NCBI RefSeq assembly: GCF_013408665.1
Contig: NZ_JACCCL010000002.1
Location: 310,001-374,000, forward strand
DNA from: Sporosarcina sp. JAI121
GTDB lineage: Bacteria; Bacillota; Bacilli; Bacillales_A; Planococcaceae
DNA length: 64,000 nucleotides
Direction of reading: 5' to 3'
This document shows, in pieces, positions 17,328-26,050 of the stretch. Below the pieces are notes generated by a model. It saw nothing but the letters and a program-made list of their open reading frames with translations. It made no database searches and was not told where the DNA came from. The position numbers and the translations under genes were made by a program. Every line of letters begins with the position of its first letter. Within the stretch, counting starts at the first letter, position 1.

Positions 17328-17821
17328 AATCTGAAGTCCTCCCCAATTTCAATTCGTAATTTTTTCAAAGCCGCATACAATCGCGTCTTTACTGTATTCA
17401 CATTCTCGCCCGTGATTTCAGCGATCTCATCAATCTTTAAGTCTTCGAAAAACCGTAGAATGATGACGCTCTTATACTTTGGAGGTAATTGGTCAATAGC
17501 ATCTTGCAAATCCATATCAATCATGTCGTCTTCCAACGAAGGCAGATGGATGTTAAGAATTTCGTCATCCATCACTGTTATCCGTTGATTTTTACGGATG
17601 AAATCAATAGCGGTATTGACGATAATTCGGTAAAACCACGTTTTCATATAAGTGAACTCTTCTAGTCGATTAATTGATTTTAACGCTTTTAAAATAGCGT
17701 CTTGCACAATATCAAGTGCATTTTCTTTATTTCTCACATAGCTATATGCAAGACGATAATGGGCTTCTCGGTTTTCCACTATAAAATTTTCTACAAGTTC
17801 GAACTTCGTATTTTTTGTCAT
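17324..17821 (-). CDS. sigV: ECF sigma factor SigV
   Basis: 165 aa. Region 2 (about 15-80: RLAYSYVRNKENALDIVQDA, then TWFYRI..AIDFIRK) and region 4 (about 108-160: LPPKYKSVIILRFFEDLKI, EIAEITGENVNTVKTRL) are complete. It is recognised as SigV because of those segments and the adjacent RsiV. SigV drives the cell-wall response to lysozyme (oatA, dlt in B. subtilis). Start at MTKNTKF (17821), with GGAGAAGGTGA upstream; the in-frame ATG at 17890 coincides with a candidate autoregulatory promoter. oatA, next in the B. subtilis operon, is absent here. Confidence 0.92.
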   Translation of the reverse strand: MTKNTKFELVENFIVENREAHYRLAYSYVRNKENALDIVQDAILKALKSINRLEEFTYMKTWFYRIIVNTAIDFIRKNQRITVMDDEILNIHLPSLEDDMIDMDLQDAIDQLPPKYKSVIILRFFEDLKIDEIAEITGENVNTVKTRLYAALKKLRIEIGEDFRL

Positions 17822-17889
17822 GACAAAAAGGTCACCTTCTCCAATTTCTGACGCATCGCGAGCACGTCTCACTAATTTGACAGAACTCA

Positions 17890-17914
17890 TACGTAAAAAG
17901 TTTTATGTGTTTTA
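17890..17914 (-). promoter_or_regulatory. Possible ECF (SigV-like) promoter of sigV-rsiV
   Basis: On the minus strand TAAAAC, 15 nt, CGTA. This resembles ECF promoters (AAC at -35, CGT at -10) and would put the start site about 60 nt upstream of the sigV ATG. One base short of the usual 16-nt spacer. Confidence 0.3.
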
Positions 17915-18065
17915 TTCATTGAAATAGTAAATCAAGAGAAACTTCTTCGAATCATTGGTAAAATAAAAATAACGTGAATATACAATGGGAAATAGCGGGA
18001 GGTCGGAAAAGGGTAGTATTGACGCTAAAAATAGGAATAATTTTATAGACAGGGGAGTGGACAAG

Positions 18066-18725
18066 ATGAAAGGTATACCATTTGTGGCGTCTTGGAGCGG
18101 AGGGAAAGATTCCGCGATGGCTTATTACCGCGCCATAAAAGCGGGTGGCATTCCGGAACGGTTGTGGACAATGTTTGAAGAGGATGAAGAAAGGTCAAAA
18201 TCACACGCACTACCTTTTGAAGTCATAGAAGCTCAGGCGGAGAGACTTGGTGTACCTTTAATGATTCGAGGAGCCAACTGGAAAGGGTATGAAAAGCAAT
18301 TTTTAGACGCTATGACGGAATGTGTTGAAGCAGGCATCAACCACGGTGTTTTCGGGGATATCGATCTCGAGGACCATTTGGAGTGGGTTCGAAACACATG
18401 TGCAAAAGTTGGCATGGAAGCGGTGCACCCGCTTTGGATGGAGCCGCGACGCAAAATTCTGGAAGAACTTATCGTGGCGAGGTTCGAGGCATACATTGTT
18501 GTCGTCAACACGAAAATGATGCCGGCACGCTACATAGGTAGTAAATACACATTAGAATTGATGGATGAACTCGAAGCGCAGGGCATCGATTCATGCGGCG
18601 AGTCCGGGGAATTCCATACTGTAGTCTTAGACGGACCGATCTTCAAGGAGCGGGTTCCCGTAGTCTTTTCGGGACAGCATGAAAGGGATGGTTATGTGTT
18701 TTTGGATGTTGAGTTGGATAAATAG
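18066..18725 (+). CDS. PP-loop ATPase, diphthine-ammonia ligase (Dph6/MJ0570)-like
   Basis: 219 aa. The N-terminal PP-loop SWSGGKDSA (residues 9-17) binds ATP for adenylation, and the C-terminal half carries the family signature DSCGESGEFHTVVLDGP near 175-190. Eukaryotic and archaeal relatives amidate diphthine on EF-2, a modification bacteria lack, so the bacterial substrate is unknown. The start MKGIPF follows AGGGGAGTGG; a longer in-frame ATG upstream (17985) lacks a site. Monocistronic. Confidence 0.85.
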   Translation: MKGIPFVASWSGGKDSAMAYYRAIKAGGIPERLWTMFEEDEERSKSHALPFEVIEAQAERLGVPLMIRGANWKGYEKQFLDAMTECVEAGINHGVFGDIDLEDHLEWVRNTCAKVGMEAVHPLWMEPRRKILEELIVARFEAYIVVVNTKMMPARYIGSKYTLELMDELEAQGIDSCGESGEFHTVVLDGPIFKERVPVVFSGQHERDGYVFLDVELDK

Positions 18726-18804
18726 AAATGAGTGGTTATAACGTAGAGGCATTCGCCTAAGGGGATGGATGCAGGATATGAATTGCGAGAGGGAACTGTA
18801 GCGT

Positions 18805-19353
18805 ATGGCAAGGTTTCAGATGATCAATTATGGAGTGTTATCAATAAAACATTTTCAGGTCAATCCAAAAAAACGACAAGAAGTGCTCTTCAGGGTCAAT
18901 AATTATGAATTAACAAAGCTTATTCAATCGAGAAATCAGACTCACTCCACTGAAGTGATTATTGAGCATATCGAAAATATGACAAAAAGAGAATCCCTTT
19001 TTGTTTATAAAGAAATTTTATTGAAACATACTGAAGCTCATTGTTTTTATACGATTGTTCCTAAAAATTTGAAAAATGGAAATGTTTCAGTGGATCATTT
19101 TATTCCCTGGAGTTTTATCCATAGCGATAATTTAGGGAACTTTGTTTTAACCACAAATTCGCTAAATAGTAAGAAGAATAGTAAGTTGCCCTCTACTGAC
19201 TATTTGAAGAAGCTTTTCTATCGAAACACAACGCTAAATAAAGTATCCGACCAACATGTACGAGAAGAATTTGCGATGTATAAAGAGAGCACTGTTAATA
19301 AACTGTATAACTATGCTGAGATTAATGATTTTCAAACAGGATGGCATCCATAA
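18805..19353 (+). CDS. HNH nuclease-like protein with degenerate zinc cysteines
   Basis: 182 aa. The C-terminal half has the HNH core VDHFIPWSF (His98), N112, and N121-K124, followed by KLPS, as in stand-alone HNH proteins. The usual two CxxC zinc knuckles are eroded: only C80 remains, with T83, T117 and L120 at the other three positions, and the usual Trp before N112 is Gly. The N-terminal half is unrecognised and short compared with relatives of 300 aa or more, so truncation is possible. The gene is visibly more AT-rich than its neighbours, suggesting transfer. The ATG follows GAGAGGGA. Confidence 0.6.
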   Translation: MARFQMINYGVLSIKHFQVNPKKRQEVLFRVNNYELTKLIQSRNQTHSTEVIIEHIENMTKRESLFVYKEILLKHTEAHCFYTIVPKNLKNGNVSVDHFIPWSFIHSDNLGNFVLTTNSLNSKKNSKLPSTDYLKKLFYRNTTLNKVSDQHVREEFAMYKESTVNKLYNYAEINDFQTGWHP

Positions 19354-19394
19354 AGAGTGCTGTTTACATCATTCTAATTAGGTAATTAGCAACC

Positions 19395-19727
19395 TTACAA
19401 AGCGTCATCCTGAACATCTATCAGAAAAATCTGCTCGTCAAACCCGCCGCGCTTCTCTGCTTTTTCGATTCTCACTTTTTCCAGATCCTCAAATGATGCG
19501 CCGTAATGTGCCAAGGAAGCATGAATGAGTTCGAGCAGATCTGCAAGTTCTTCGATAGCGTCGTCTGGCGTTTCAGTCCCTTCGTATTCCGCAAGTTCCT
19601 CATGCATTTTCTTATTGATTTCAATTATATATTCGTCTTCGGTCAATAAGCGTGTATTGTATGTCTTCCCCGATAGTTCAATGATTTCAGGAATCCTGTC
19701 GCGCACGAGTTTATTGTATGTTGGCAT
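19395..19727 (-). CDS. MazG-like nucleotide pyrophosphohydrolase
   Basis: 110 aa. Begins with the NKLVRDRIPEII signature of phosphoribosyl-ATP pyrophosphohydrolase-like housecleaning enzymes; the metal-binding helices appear as EELAEYE (about 43-49) and IEELADLLELIHA (about 58-70), the EExxE..ExxD pattern. It probably hydrolyses a non-canonical nucleoside triphosphate; exact substrate unknown. Ribosome binding site AAAGGAGATGA. Confidence 0.82.
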   Translation of the reverse strand: MPTYNKLVRDRIPEIIELSGKTYNTRLLTEDEYIIEINKKMHEELAEYEGTETPDDAIEELADLLELIHASLAHYGASFEDLEKVRIEKAEKRGGFDEQIFLIDVQDDAL

Positions 19728-19891
19728 TCGATCATCTCCTTTGTTTTTGGAAGTAATGCTTTTCTGAATAATACCATGGATTTTTTATAAGGACATCTAT
19801 CGTGAATTAGAAGAAATTGTGATGATTTCGGCTAAGGGACTCTGATTTCAATATGTACTCACACTTTATTATTTTGTATGAACCAAAGCAT

Positions 19892-19933
19892 AAAAAAACC
19901 GCTCTTCAGCATATGATTGCTGAAGAGTGGTTT
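19892..19933 (-). terminator. Terminator of the nitroreductase-methyltransferase operon
   Basis: CCGCTCTTCAGCA pairs with TGCTGAAGAGTGG; on the minus strand it is followed by seven T. Confidence 0.85.
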
Positions 19934-19951
19934 GTACAATCGCGGTTTCAT

Positions 19952-21118
19952 TCAAAAAGGTAATATGCTTTTTAGCTCTTTTTCAAGAAATGGGTCGGCA
20001 TTCAAGAGATTTTTAAATTCAATGTAACGTTTTACTTCATCGGCAGTGTATTTGCGGCCGGTTTGATAAGCCCGTATCAAGATGTTTTTCGGTGTATGCT
20101 CCATATCGATGAACTCCAGTAGCTGGGCCTCGTAGCCGACAAGTGACAACAGCTCTGCACGTATGGAGTCGGTGGCGAGCGCGGCGAATCGTTCTTTGAT
20201 GAGTCCGTGTTGAAGCATAACATCAAGCGCGGTGGAATTGACTTGCGAGAACAATTCATGCTGGCAGCAAGGGACGCTTAAAATAACTTTCGCTCCCCAT
20301 TTCACCGCACGGGCAAGCGCCATATCCGTCGCAACGTCGCATGCATGGAGTGTAACGACCATATCCACAGACGTTTCATCGTTATAGTCATTAATATCTC
20401 CTACGAGAAATTCAAGATTGTCGTAACCGAGATCCTCCGCAATCGTACTGCATTCCTCAATTACTTCTTTCTTCAAATCAAGGCCTGTTACTTTGATGTC
20501 CAATCCTTTTTCGATACGTAAGTAATGATAGAGCGCGAACGTTAAATAGGATTTACCGGAACCGAAATCAAGAATCCGTACAGTACGATCTTTCGGTAAA
20601 TGGGCAAGGGAATCATCAATGAATTCGACGAACCGATTAATCTGCCTGAATTTATCGTGCTTCTGCTTTTTTACTTTGCCGTCGGGGGTCTGGACACCCA
20701 GTCGGATGAGAAACGGATAGGGCGTGTTTTCATCGAGTAGGTAGTTCTTTTTCCGGTTATGCGAAAGATCAACCACTTTTCCAGACGCCACTTTCTCCGA
20801 TTTCCACATCACTTTGAACTTTTTCGTCAATTGGACTTGGATTTTTTCATCCGAGAATTCGGCATGCACTTGTCTGAAGCGCTCTAGCAGTTGTTGCAAA
20901 TGGGACCGCAGCGCATCTGTTGTAATATTTTCGTGATTCAACACTCGTTCGTATTGGTATTCGAATTGGATATGCAGTTGCCCTTTTATTTCCACGGGTT
21001 TTACTTTTACCCGTTTTAAGTCATCTGTTTTCGCGCGGGACTGACTGATTGTGCCTCCGATGAATGAACCATCCGTCATCCGGCGGGTCAGTTCATCCAC
21101 TAATTCCTCAAATTGCAT
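19952..21118 (-). CDS. SAM-dependent methyltransferase (Methyltransf_32 / METTL25-like)
   Basis: 388 aa. The C-terminal half holds the Rossmann methyltransferase with LDFGSGKSYLTF (about 186-197), an acidic loop after GLDLK, TLHACDVATD (about 263) and the unusual SVPCCQHEL (about 285), a Pro-Cys-Cys signature shared with the METTL25/RRNAD1 family. The N-terminal 150 residues carry a basic, strand-rich region with KKNYLLDE. Target unknown. Three ATGs in a row follow TAGGAG; the third (21118) has the best spacing. 11 nt downstream of the nitroreductase gene, same unit. Confidence 0.78.
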   Translation of the reverse strand: MQFEELVDELTRRMTDGSFIGGTISQSRAKTDDLKRVKVKPVEIKGQLHIQFEYQYERVLNHENITTDALRSHLQQLLERFRQVHAEFSDEKIQVQLTKKFKVMWKSEKVASGKVVDLSHNRKKNYLLDENTPYPFLIRLGVQTPDGKVKKQKHDKFRQINRFVEFIDDSLAHLPKDRTVRILDFGSGKSYLTFALYHYLRIEKGLDIKVTGLDLKKEVIEECSTIAEDLGYDNLEFLVGDINDYNDETSVDMVVTLHACDVATDMALARAVKWGAKVILSVPCCQHELFSQVNSTALDVMLQHGLIKERFAALATDSIRAELLSLVGYEAQLLEFIDMEHTPKNILIRAYQTGRKYTADEVKRYIEFKNLLNADPFLEKELKSILPF

Positions 21119-21129
21119 CATCATCGCTC

Positions 21130-21861
21130 CTAGTTAAACTCAAATCCCTGTTTCTTCATAAAGTCTTTCATATAGCTGCGTCTCGGGGTTTCCAAAAAGT
21201 CTGCCATGGAATCGGACCAGGCGGCATCTTTCCGGTTCGAGCCGCGGCTTAAATAGTAGTCGTTCATTGTTTCGTCATATGAAGGGATAATTTCATTGTA
21301 TTTATCGACATTATAGCCATTTTCATGGATGATCGCTTCCACTGGCAAACGCGGTTTCACTTCATTCGCTTCATCCGGAACGCCAATTGTCATCGCGAAC
21401 ATCGGAGCAACACCTTTAGGAAGAGATAACAATTCACTTATTTCTTCCGGTGCATTACGGACGCCGCCGATATAACAGATCCCATATCCTTTTGACTCAG
21501 CCGCAATGGCTACATTTTGAGCGAACAGGGCAACGTCGATGGAGCCGACAAGAACGTTCTCGGCAGAAGAAAAATCTATGTTCTTTCCGACTAGGTTCGC
21601 TGCTTTTTTCAATCTGCAATAGTCCGCGCAAAAAACTAGAACAGCGCCCGCCGTTAAAATCTGTCGTGGATTTTTACTGAGTTCGGCAAGTTCTTTCCTT
21701 TTATCAACGTCTGTGACGTAAATGACGGAGTATGCTTGTACAAAATGGGAGCTGGCGGCATGCTGGCCAACTTGAATGAGCTCATATACTTCGTTTTTAG
21801 GTATTGCTACGTCTTTGTATTTACGCACAGATGCATGTGCAGTCAATAGTTTGATAACCAC
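21130..21861 (-). CDS. NADPH-dependent nitro/FMN oxidoreductase (NfrA/NfsA type)
   Basis: 243 aa, the usual length for NfsA-like flavoproteins. N-terminal HASVRKYKD and the central YGICYIGGVRNAPEEI segment are typical of the FMN-binding fold; such enzymes reduce quinones, nitro compounds and disulfides. The start is GTG at 21861, placed by GGAGGG six bases upstream; no ATG fits. A 21-bp imperfect palindrome lies between this gene and the divergent glutamate-synthase-like gene. Confidence 0.85.
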   Translation of the reverse strand: MVIKLLTAHASVRKYKDVAIPKNEVYELIQVGQHAASSHFVQAYSVIYVTDVDKRKELAELSKNPRQILTAGAVLVFCADYCRLKKAANLVGKNIDFSSAENVLVGSIDVALFAQNVAIAAESKGYGICYIGGVRNAPEEISELLSLPKGVAPMFAMTIGVPDEANEVKPRLPVEAIIHENGYNVDKYNEIIPSYDETMNDYYLSRGSNRKDAAWSDSMADFLETPRRSYMKDFMKKQGFEFN

Positions 21862-21907
21862 GGAATCCCTCCAGCATTTGTTTGATGAATTAAGATTAAC
21901 AGACTTA

Positions 21908-21928
21908 TATAGTGGTAAACTACCTATA
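21908..21928. promoter_or_regulatory. Inverted repeat in the divergent nitroreductase / glutamate-synthase-like promoter region
   Basis: TATAGTGG..ACTACCTATA forms TATA-GTGGT / ACTAC-C-TATA arms with one bulge. Operators of this shape near quinone-responsive oxidoreductases are bound by MarR/HxlR-type regulators in Bacillus; none is encoded here. Confidence 0.3.
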
Positions 21929-21950
21929 AAGCTTAGAAAGGGGTGGAGCA

Positions 21951-23510
21951 ATGAATTGGATAGAAAGTATTTCACTTACAACAACTTTGCTAGTCCTCTT
22001 CCTAGTCATCATACCAATTACGATTGCCATTTTTCTGTACTTTTATGACAAGAGGCAAAAACAGCATGCCATTCTTAGGAATTTCCCGATATTAGGGAGG
22101 ATGCGTTATGTGCTGGAGAAGACCGGACCTGAACTTCGTCAATACCTGTTCGATGATGATAATGACGGAGAACCGTTCAATCGTGAAGAATACTTGCGAA
22201 TGGTTATGCCTGGAAAGTACTTGAACAGTGTCATCGGTTTCGGCTCGAAAAGAGATTTTGAAGATGCCGGTTATTATATCCGAAATGCGATGTTCACGAA
22301 ACAGAACGAAGAAATGCGCGTTGACAATGAAAACCTTGTGGACACGATGCGCTATATCGTAGATGAGGATAATCTCTTCTCACGTAAAGAACACCGTGAA
22401 GAAATTCCGGCGCTGCCGTGGTTATTGCCTGAAGAAGATGCAATCGTCATCGGACCGAACTGCGAGCATCCGTTCCTTGTGCGTAGCATGCTAGGCCAAT
22501 CGGGGATGAGCTACGGGGCCCTTGGAGAAAATGCCATCACTGCCTTGTCGAAAGGGATCGGCATGGCAAAAGGCGCTTGGATGAACACCGGCGAAGGAGG
22601 ATTGTCCCAATATCACTTGGCCGGAGAGGCGGATATCATTGCACAAATCGGTTCCGGTCTATTTGGTTTCAGGACGGAGGATGGGGAATTCAGTTTTGAA
22701 AGGCTCCGTGAAAAAGCGGATATTCCGCAAGTGAAAGCATTTGAAATAAAACTTGCACAAGGAGCTAAAATGCGTGGCGGACATGTTGAAGGCTCTAAAG
22801 TGACGGAAGAAATTGCGGCAATCCGTAATGTAGTTCCATATGTTTCTATCAACAGTCCAAACCGTTTTAATCAGTTCAACGATTATCCGACTCTTTTTGA
22901 ATTTATCGAACAAATCCGTCAGCATTCCGGCAAACCGGTCGGCATTAAAGTTGTCATCGGCGGCAAAGAGGATGCGGAAGAACTTGCATCATTCATGCAC
23001 GAAACAGGCAAGGGACCGGACTTCATCTCTCTTGATGGTGGAGAAGGCGGCTCCGGTGCTACGTATCAAGATCTTGCAGACAGTGTTGGATTACCGCTTC
23101 GTTCGGCAATCATTCTATTGGATGATGCGCTTCAAAAATACGAAGTGCGTGACCGGGTTAAAATCATTGCATCGGGGAAAATCACAACACCGGACCGGGC
23201 GGCAATCATGTTGGCGATGGGTGCGGATCTAGTCCAGATTGCGCGCGGTTTCATGATTTCGGTCGGCTGTATCATGGCACATCGTTGTCATACGAATGAT
23301 TGTCCAGCAGGCGTAGCGACGACCGATAAACACTTGCAACAAGGGCTTGTCGTTGAGGAGAAAAAATACCGTGTCACAAATTATATATTAACGATGCGGG
23401 AAGGGCTTTTCCGCATCGCTGCGGCAGCAGGTCTTGACTCGCCGACCAAACTTGAAAGACATCATGTTGTGTACAAAGATCAACGGGGACGCGTCTTCCC
23501 TGTGGAATGA
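21951..23510 (+). CDS. FMN-binding glutamate-synthase-domain protein (YerD-like)
   Basis: 519 aa. One N-terminal membrane helix (about 10-30), then the alpha-subunit-like FMN domain of glutamate synthase: SYGALGENAITALSKG (about 183), GGEGGSGATYQDLADS (about 363) and the Fe-S cluster ligands in C..AHRCHTNDCPAGVATTD (about 440). The glutaminase domain is missing, so it is not a classical GltB; relatives may use free ammonia or another acceptor. Ribosome binding site AAAGGGGTGGAG. Monocistronic. Confidence 0.85.
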   Translation: MNWIESISLTTTLLVLFLVIIPITIAIFLYFYDKRQKQHAILRNFPILGRMRYVLEKTGPELRQYLFDDDNDGEPFNREEYLRMVMPGKYLNSVIGFGSKRDFEDAGYYIRNAMFTKQNEEMRVDNENLVDTMRYIVDEDNLFSRKEHREEIPALPWLLPEEDAIVIGPNCEHPFLVRSMLGQSGMSYGALGENAITALSKGIGMAKGAWMNTGEGGLSQYHLAGEADIIAQIGSGLFGFRTEDGEFSFERLREKADIPQVKAFEIKLAQGAKMRGGHVEGSKVTEEIAAIRNVVPYVSINSPNRFNQFNDYPTLFEFIEQIRQHSGKPVGIKVVIGGKEDAEELASFMHETGKGPDFISLDGGEGGSGATYQDLADSVGLPLRSAIILLDDALQKYEVRDRVKIIASGKITTPDRAAIMLAMGADLVQIARGFMISVGCIMAHRCHTNDCPAGVATTDKHLQQGLVVEEKKYRVTNYILTMREGLFRIAAAAGLDSPTKLERHHVVYKDQRGRVFPVE

Positions 23511-23516
23511 AATGAA

Positions 23517-23555
23517 GTATGCCGTTTTGCCTGGTAAGGTGGAACGGCATTTTTG
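23517..23555 (+). terminator. Terminator of the glutamate-synthase-like gene
   Basis: ATGCCGTT pairs with AACGGCAT across 16 nt, followed by five T. Confidence 0.75.
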
Positions 23556-23719
23556 CGTAAAGTTCACGACGGTTAAGTGAGGTACGCTTCCTGAGAACTT
23601 TACAGTGAAGTCAATAAAGCGCCTAGGAAAAACAACTTTTACCCGAAATTAATTTTCCAACCTTCCGAATTATATGATAACATATTGATATATGATTGTT
23701 TCAGAAAAGGGGAATGGAA

Positions 23720-25354
23720 ATGACATTATTATGTAAAACAGTGGGAGAGATTGTAAGAGAGCAGGCACAACTTCATCCTGCGCAGGAAGCGTACGTCTAT
23801 CCGGAGCATGGGATTCGGAAAACATATAAGGAGTTTGACGAGGAAACGGACAAGCTTGCGAAAGCGTTTATCGGCATGGGCATCGAAAAAGGGGAAAACG
23901 TTGCCATTTGGTCCGACAACAAACGGGAGTGGTTGCTTAGCCAGTATGCAACAGGGAAGATGGGGGCAGTCCTCGTTACGGTCAATACGAATTATCAGGC
24001 TTCAGAACTGGAATATTTATTGAAACAATCAGATGCAACAACGCTTATTTTGGATGAAAGCTTTAAGGGAACCAGTTATATAGACATCATCCGTAAAGTT
24101 TGTCCTGGACTCGAGACGAGTGAAAAAGGTTCGATCACTAGTGAAAAACTTCCTCATTTCAAAAGAATCATCTTAATGACGGAACGTGAAGTGGAAGGGA
24201 TGTACAAATGGTCAGAGTTCATGGCGTATGCAGATCAAGTAACGGATGATCAACTTGAAGAACAATTTCAATCGCTTGATCCCGATGATGTCATTAATAT
24301 TCAATATACATCCGGCACGACCGGCTTCCCAAAAGGCGTCATGCTGACACATAACAACGTCGTCAATAACGGCAAGCAAATTGGGGATGCCATGAAATTG
24401 ACAGAGCAGGATCGGGTCTGTATTCCTGTTCCCTTCTTCCACTGTTTCGGCTGTGTATTAGGCACACTTGCGGCAGTTACGCACGGTTCTGCGATGATTT
24501 TACTTGAGCAGTTTGATCCATTGCGTGTACTTCAGGCGGTGCAAGACGAAAAATGTACAGCTCTTCATGGAGTGCCTACGATGTTCATTGCGGAGTTGAA
24601 CCATCCGGAATTCAAGAACTTTGATACATCTACGCTTCGCACTGGTATAATGGCTGGCTCTGTATGTCCGATTGAAGTTATGAAACGCGTTATTGAAGAT
24701 ATGGGAGCCAGTGAAATTACGATTTGTTATGGGCAGACAGAGGCATCACCGGTCATCACGCAAACGAAGACGGATGATCCAATCGAAAAACGTGTATCGA
24801 CAGTCGGCAAGCCACATCCGAACGTTGAAGTGAAAATTATCGACCCTGTAACAGGCGAAGAAATGCCTATCGGCATACCGGGGGAACTTTGCACGCGTGG
24901 CTATAACGTAATGAAAGGGTATTACAACAATGCGGAAGCGACACGTGAAGCAATCGATGAGGAAGGTTGGCTCCATACGGGTGACATAGCTGTTATGGAT
25001 TCAGACGGCTACCTCGATATAACGGGGCGCATCAAAGACATGGTCATCCGCGGCGGGGAAAACATTTACCCGAAAGAGGTCGAAGAGTTCCTGTATACAC
25101 ATCCGGAAATTGCGGATGTACAAGTCGTGGGCGTGCCGGATGCGAAGTATGGTGAAGAACTTATGGCATGGATTATACCGAAAAAAGGCGTGCAGTTAGA
25201 TGAAGAATCAGTGCGCGAATTTTGCAAAGGAAATATTTCTCACCACAAGATTCCAAAGTATATTGAGTTCACGGATGAATTTCCGATGACCGCCTCAGGA
25301 AAAATACAGAAGTTCAAACTGCGTGAAATGTCTGCGGAAAAGTCATATCAATAA
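23720..25354 (+). CDS. Acyl-CoA synthetase (AMP-forming, YngI-like)
   Basis: 544 aa ANL-superfamily ligase that adenylates a fatty acid and transfers it to CoA. Core motifs: YTSGTTGFPKGVM (A3, near 196), YGQTEASPV (A5, near 336), GWLHTGD (A7, near 415), GRIKDMVIRGGENIYP (A8) and the catalytic Lys in SGKIQK near the C-terminus. Chain length cannot be predicted. The start at MTLLCK follows AAAGGGG by 7-8 nt; two ATGs slightly upstream overlap the site. Monocistronic. Confidence 0.9.
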   Translation: MTLLCKTVGEIVREQAQLHPAQEAYVYPEHGIRKTYKEFDEETDKLAKAFIGMGIEKGENVAIWSDNKREWLLSQYATGKMGAVLVTVNTNYQASELEYLLKQSDATTLILDESFKGTSYIDIIRKVCPGLETSEKGSITSEKLPHFKRIILMTEREVEGMYKWSEFMAYADQVTDDQLEEQFQSLDPDDVINIQYTSGTTGFPKGVMLTHNNVVNNGKQIGDAMKLTEQDRVCIPVPFFHCFGCVLGTLAAVTHGSAMILLEQFDPLRVLQAVQDEKCTALHGVPTMFIAELNHPEFKNFDTSTLRTGIMAGSVCPIEVMKRVIEDMGASEITICYGQTEASPVITQTKTDDPIEKRVSTVGKPHPNVEVKIIDPVTGEEMPIGIPGELCTRGYNVMKGYYNNAEATREAIDEEGWLHTGDIAVMDSDGYLDITGRIKDMVIRGGENIYPKEVEEFLYTHPEIADVQVVGVPDAKYGEELMAWIIPKKGVQLDEESVREFCKGNISHHKIPKYIEFTDEFPMTASGKIQKFKLREMSAEKSYQ

Positions 25355-25400
25355 CAACAAGCGTATTCCCCGATATCCCGGGGAATACGCTTGTTGTTTC
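25353..25400. terminator. Strong bidirectional terminator between convergent genes
   Basis: AACAACAAGCGTATTCCCC pairs with GGGGAATACGCTTGTTGTT around a short loop, one of the most stable hairpins in the window. Confidence 0.92.
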
Positions 25401-25868
25401 TTAGCCATTGTTGACATGATTCCATTCGTGAAAAGGAGAAAGTGAATCGTCTGTCCTCATATGAATGAAAGGTATGAGCCGTTTTTCGGGTGCCTCATTC
25501 TGGTCTGCGAAAAAACCGTCTAAAGGATTTGTGAAAGCTGCGCCATTCAAAGCGTCAATCTTGCTACATGCATAGTAGATAGTTCCGACAGTTGCCCAGT
25601 AGGCAGCACCCAAACACATTGGGCACGGTTCTCCGCTTGCGTAAAGCGTGCAATCCGATAAGTCAACTGAAGCAAGAGCGGAGCAGGCTTCCCGAATCGC
25701 CAATAGTTCGGCGTGGGCTGAAGGGTCATTGTGAAGGTGAACTCTGTTTGTTCCTCTCCCTATTATTTCACCGTTTTTTACGATAATTGCTGCAAACGGT
25801 CCTCCACCTTCTTTAACATTTTGAATTGCCATATCAATAGTCATTGTCAGCCATTTTGCATGTGTCAT
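25401..25868 (-). CDS. guaD: Guanine deaminase-like nucleoside/base deaminase
   Basis: 155 aa, the length of B. subtilis GuaD. The zinc-dependent deaminase motifs are HAE (in PSAHAELLAI, near 53) and PCPMCLG (near 82). A GuaD-like C-terminal tail (RLIPFIH...LSPFHEW) supports guanine to xanthine activity over tRNA adenosine deaminase. Ribosome binding site AGGAGGT. A 14-bp perfect palindrome lies 30 bp upstream. Confidence 0.82.
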   Translation of the reverse strand: MTHAKWLTMTIDMAIQNVKEGGGPFAAIIVKNGEIIGRGTNRVHLHNDPSAHAELLAIREACSALASVDLSDCTLYASGEPCPMCLGAAYWATVGTIYYACSKIDALNGAAFTNPLDGFFADQNEAPEKRLIPFIHMRTDDSLSPFHEWNHVNNG

Positions 25869-25897
25869 TTAATTAAACCTCCTGTCGAAATAATGTT

Positions 25898-25911
25898 ATT
25901 TCCCGGGAAAT
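25898..25911. promoter_or_regulatory. 14-bp perfect palindrome upstream of the deaminase
   Basis: ATTTCCCGGGAAAT, with a second TTTCCCG half 24 bp away (25934 region). Possible repressor operator for guaD; it does not resemble a PurR box. Confidence 0.35.
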
Positions 25912-25991
25912 TTAGGATGTATAAGATAATATCGTCGTTTCCCGTCTAACTATTATATAATATTTACCATCAATGTTTTTTAAAAAACTGA

Positions 25992-26019
25992 TTTCCATTT
26001 ATCAGAAAGGTGATATGAT
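25992..26019 (+). promoter_or_regulatory. Possible promoter of putP
   Basis: TTTCCA, 16 nt, TATGAT, about 32 nt before the putP start. The -35 is weak. Confidence 0.35.
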
Positions 26020-26050
26020 AGAATTCATAAAAGAAAAAGGAGGATTCATC

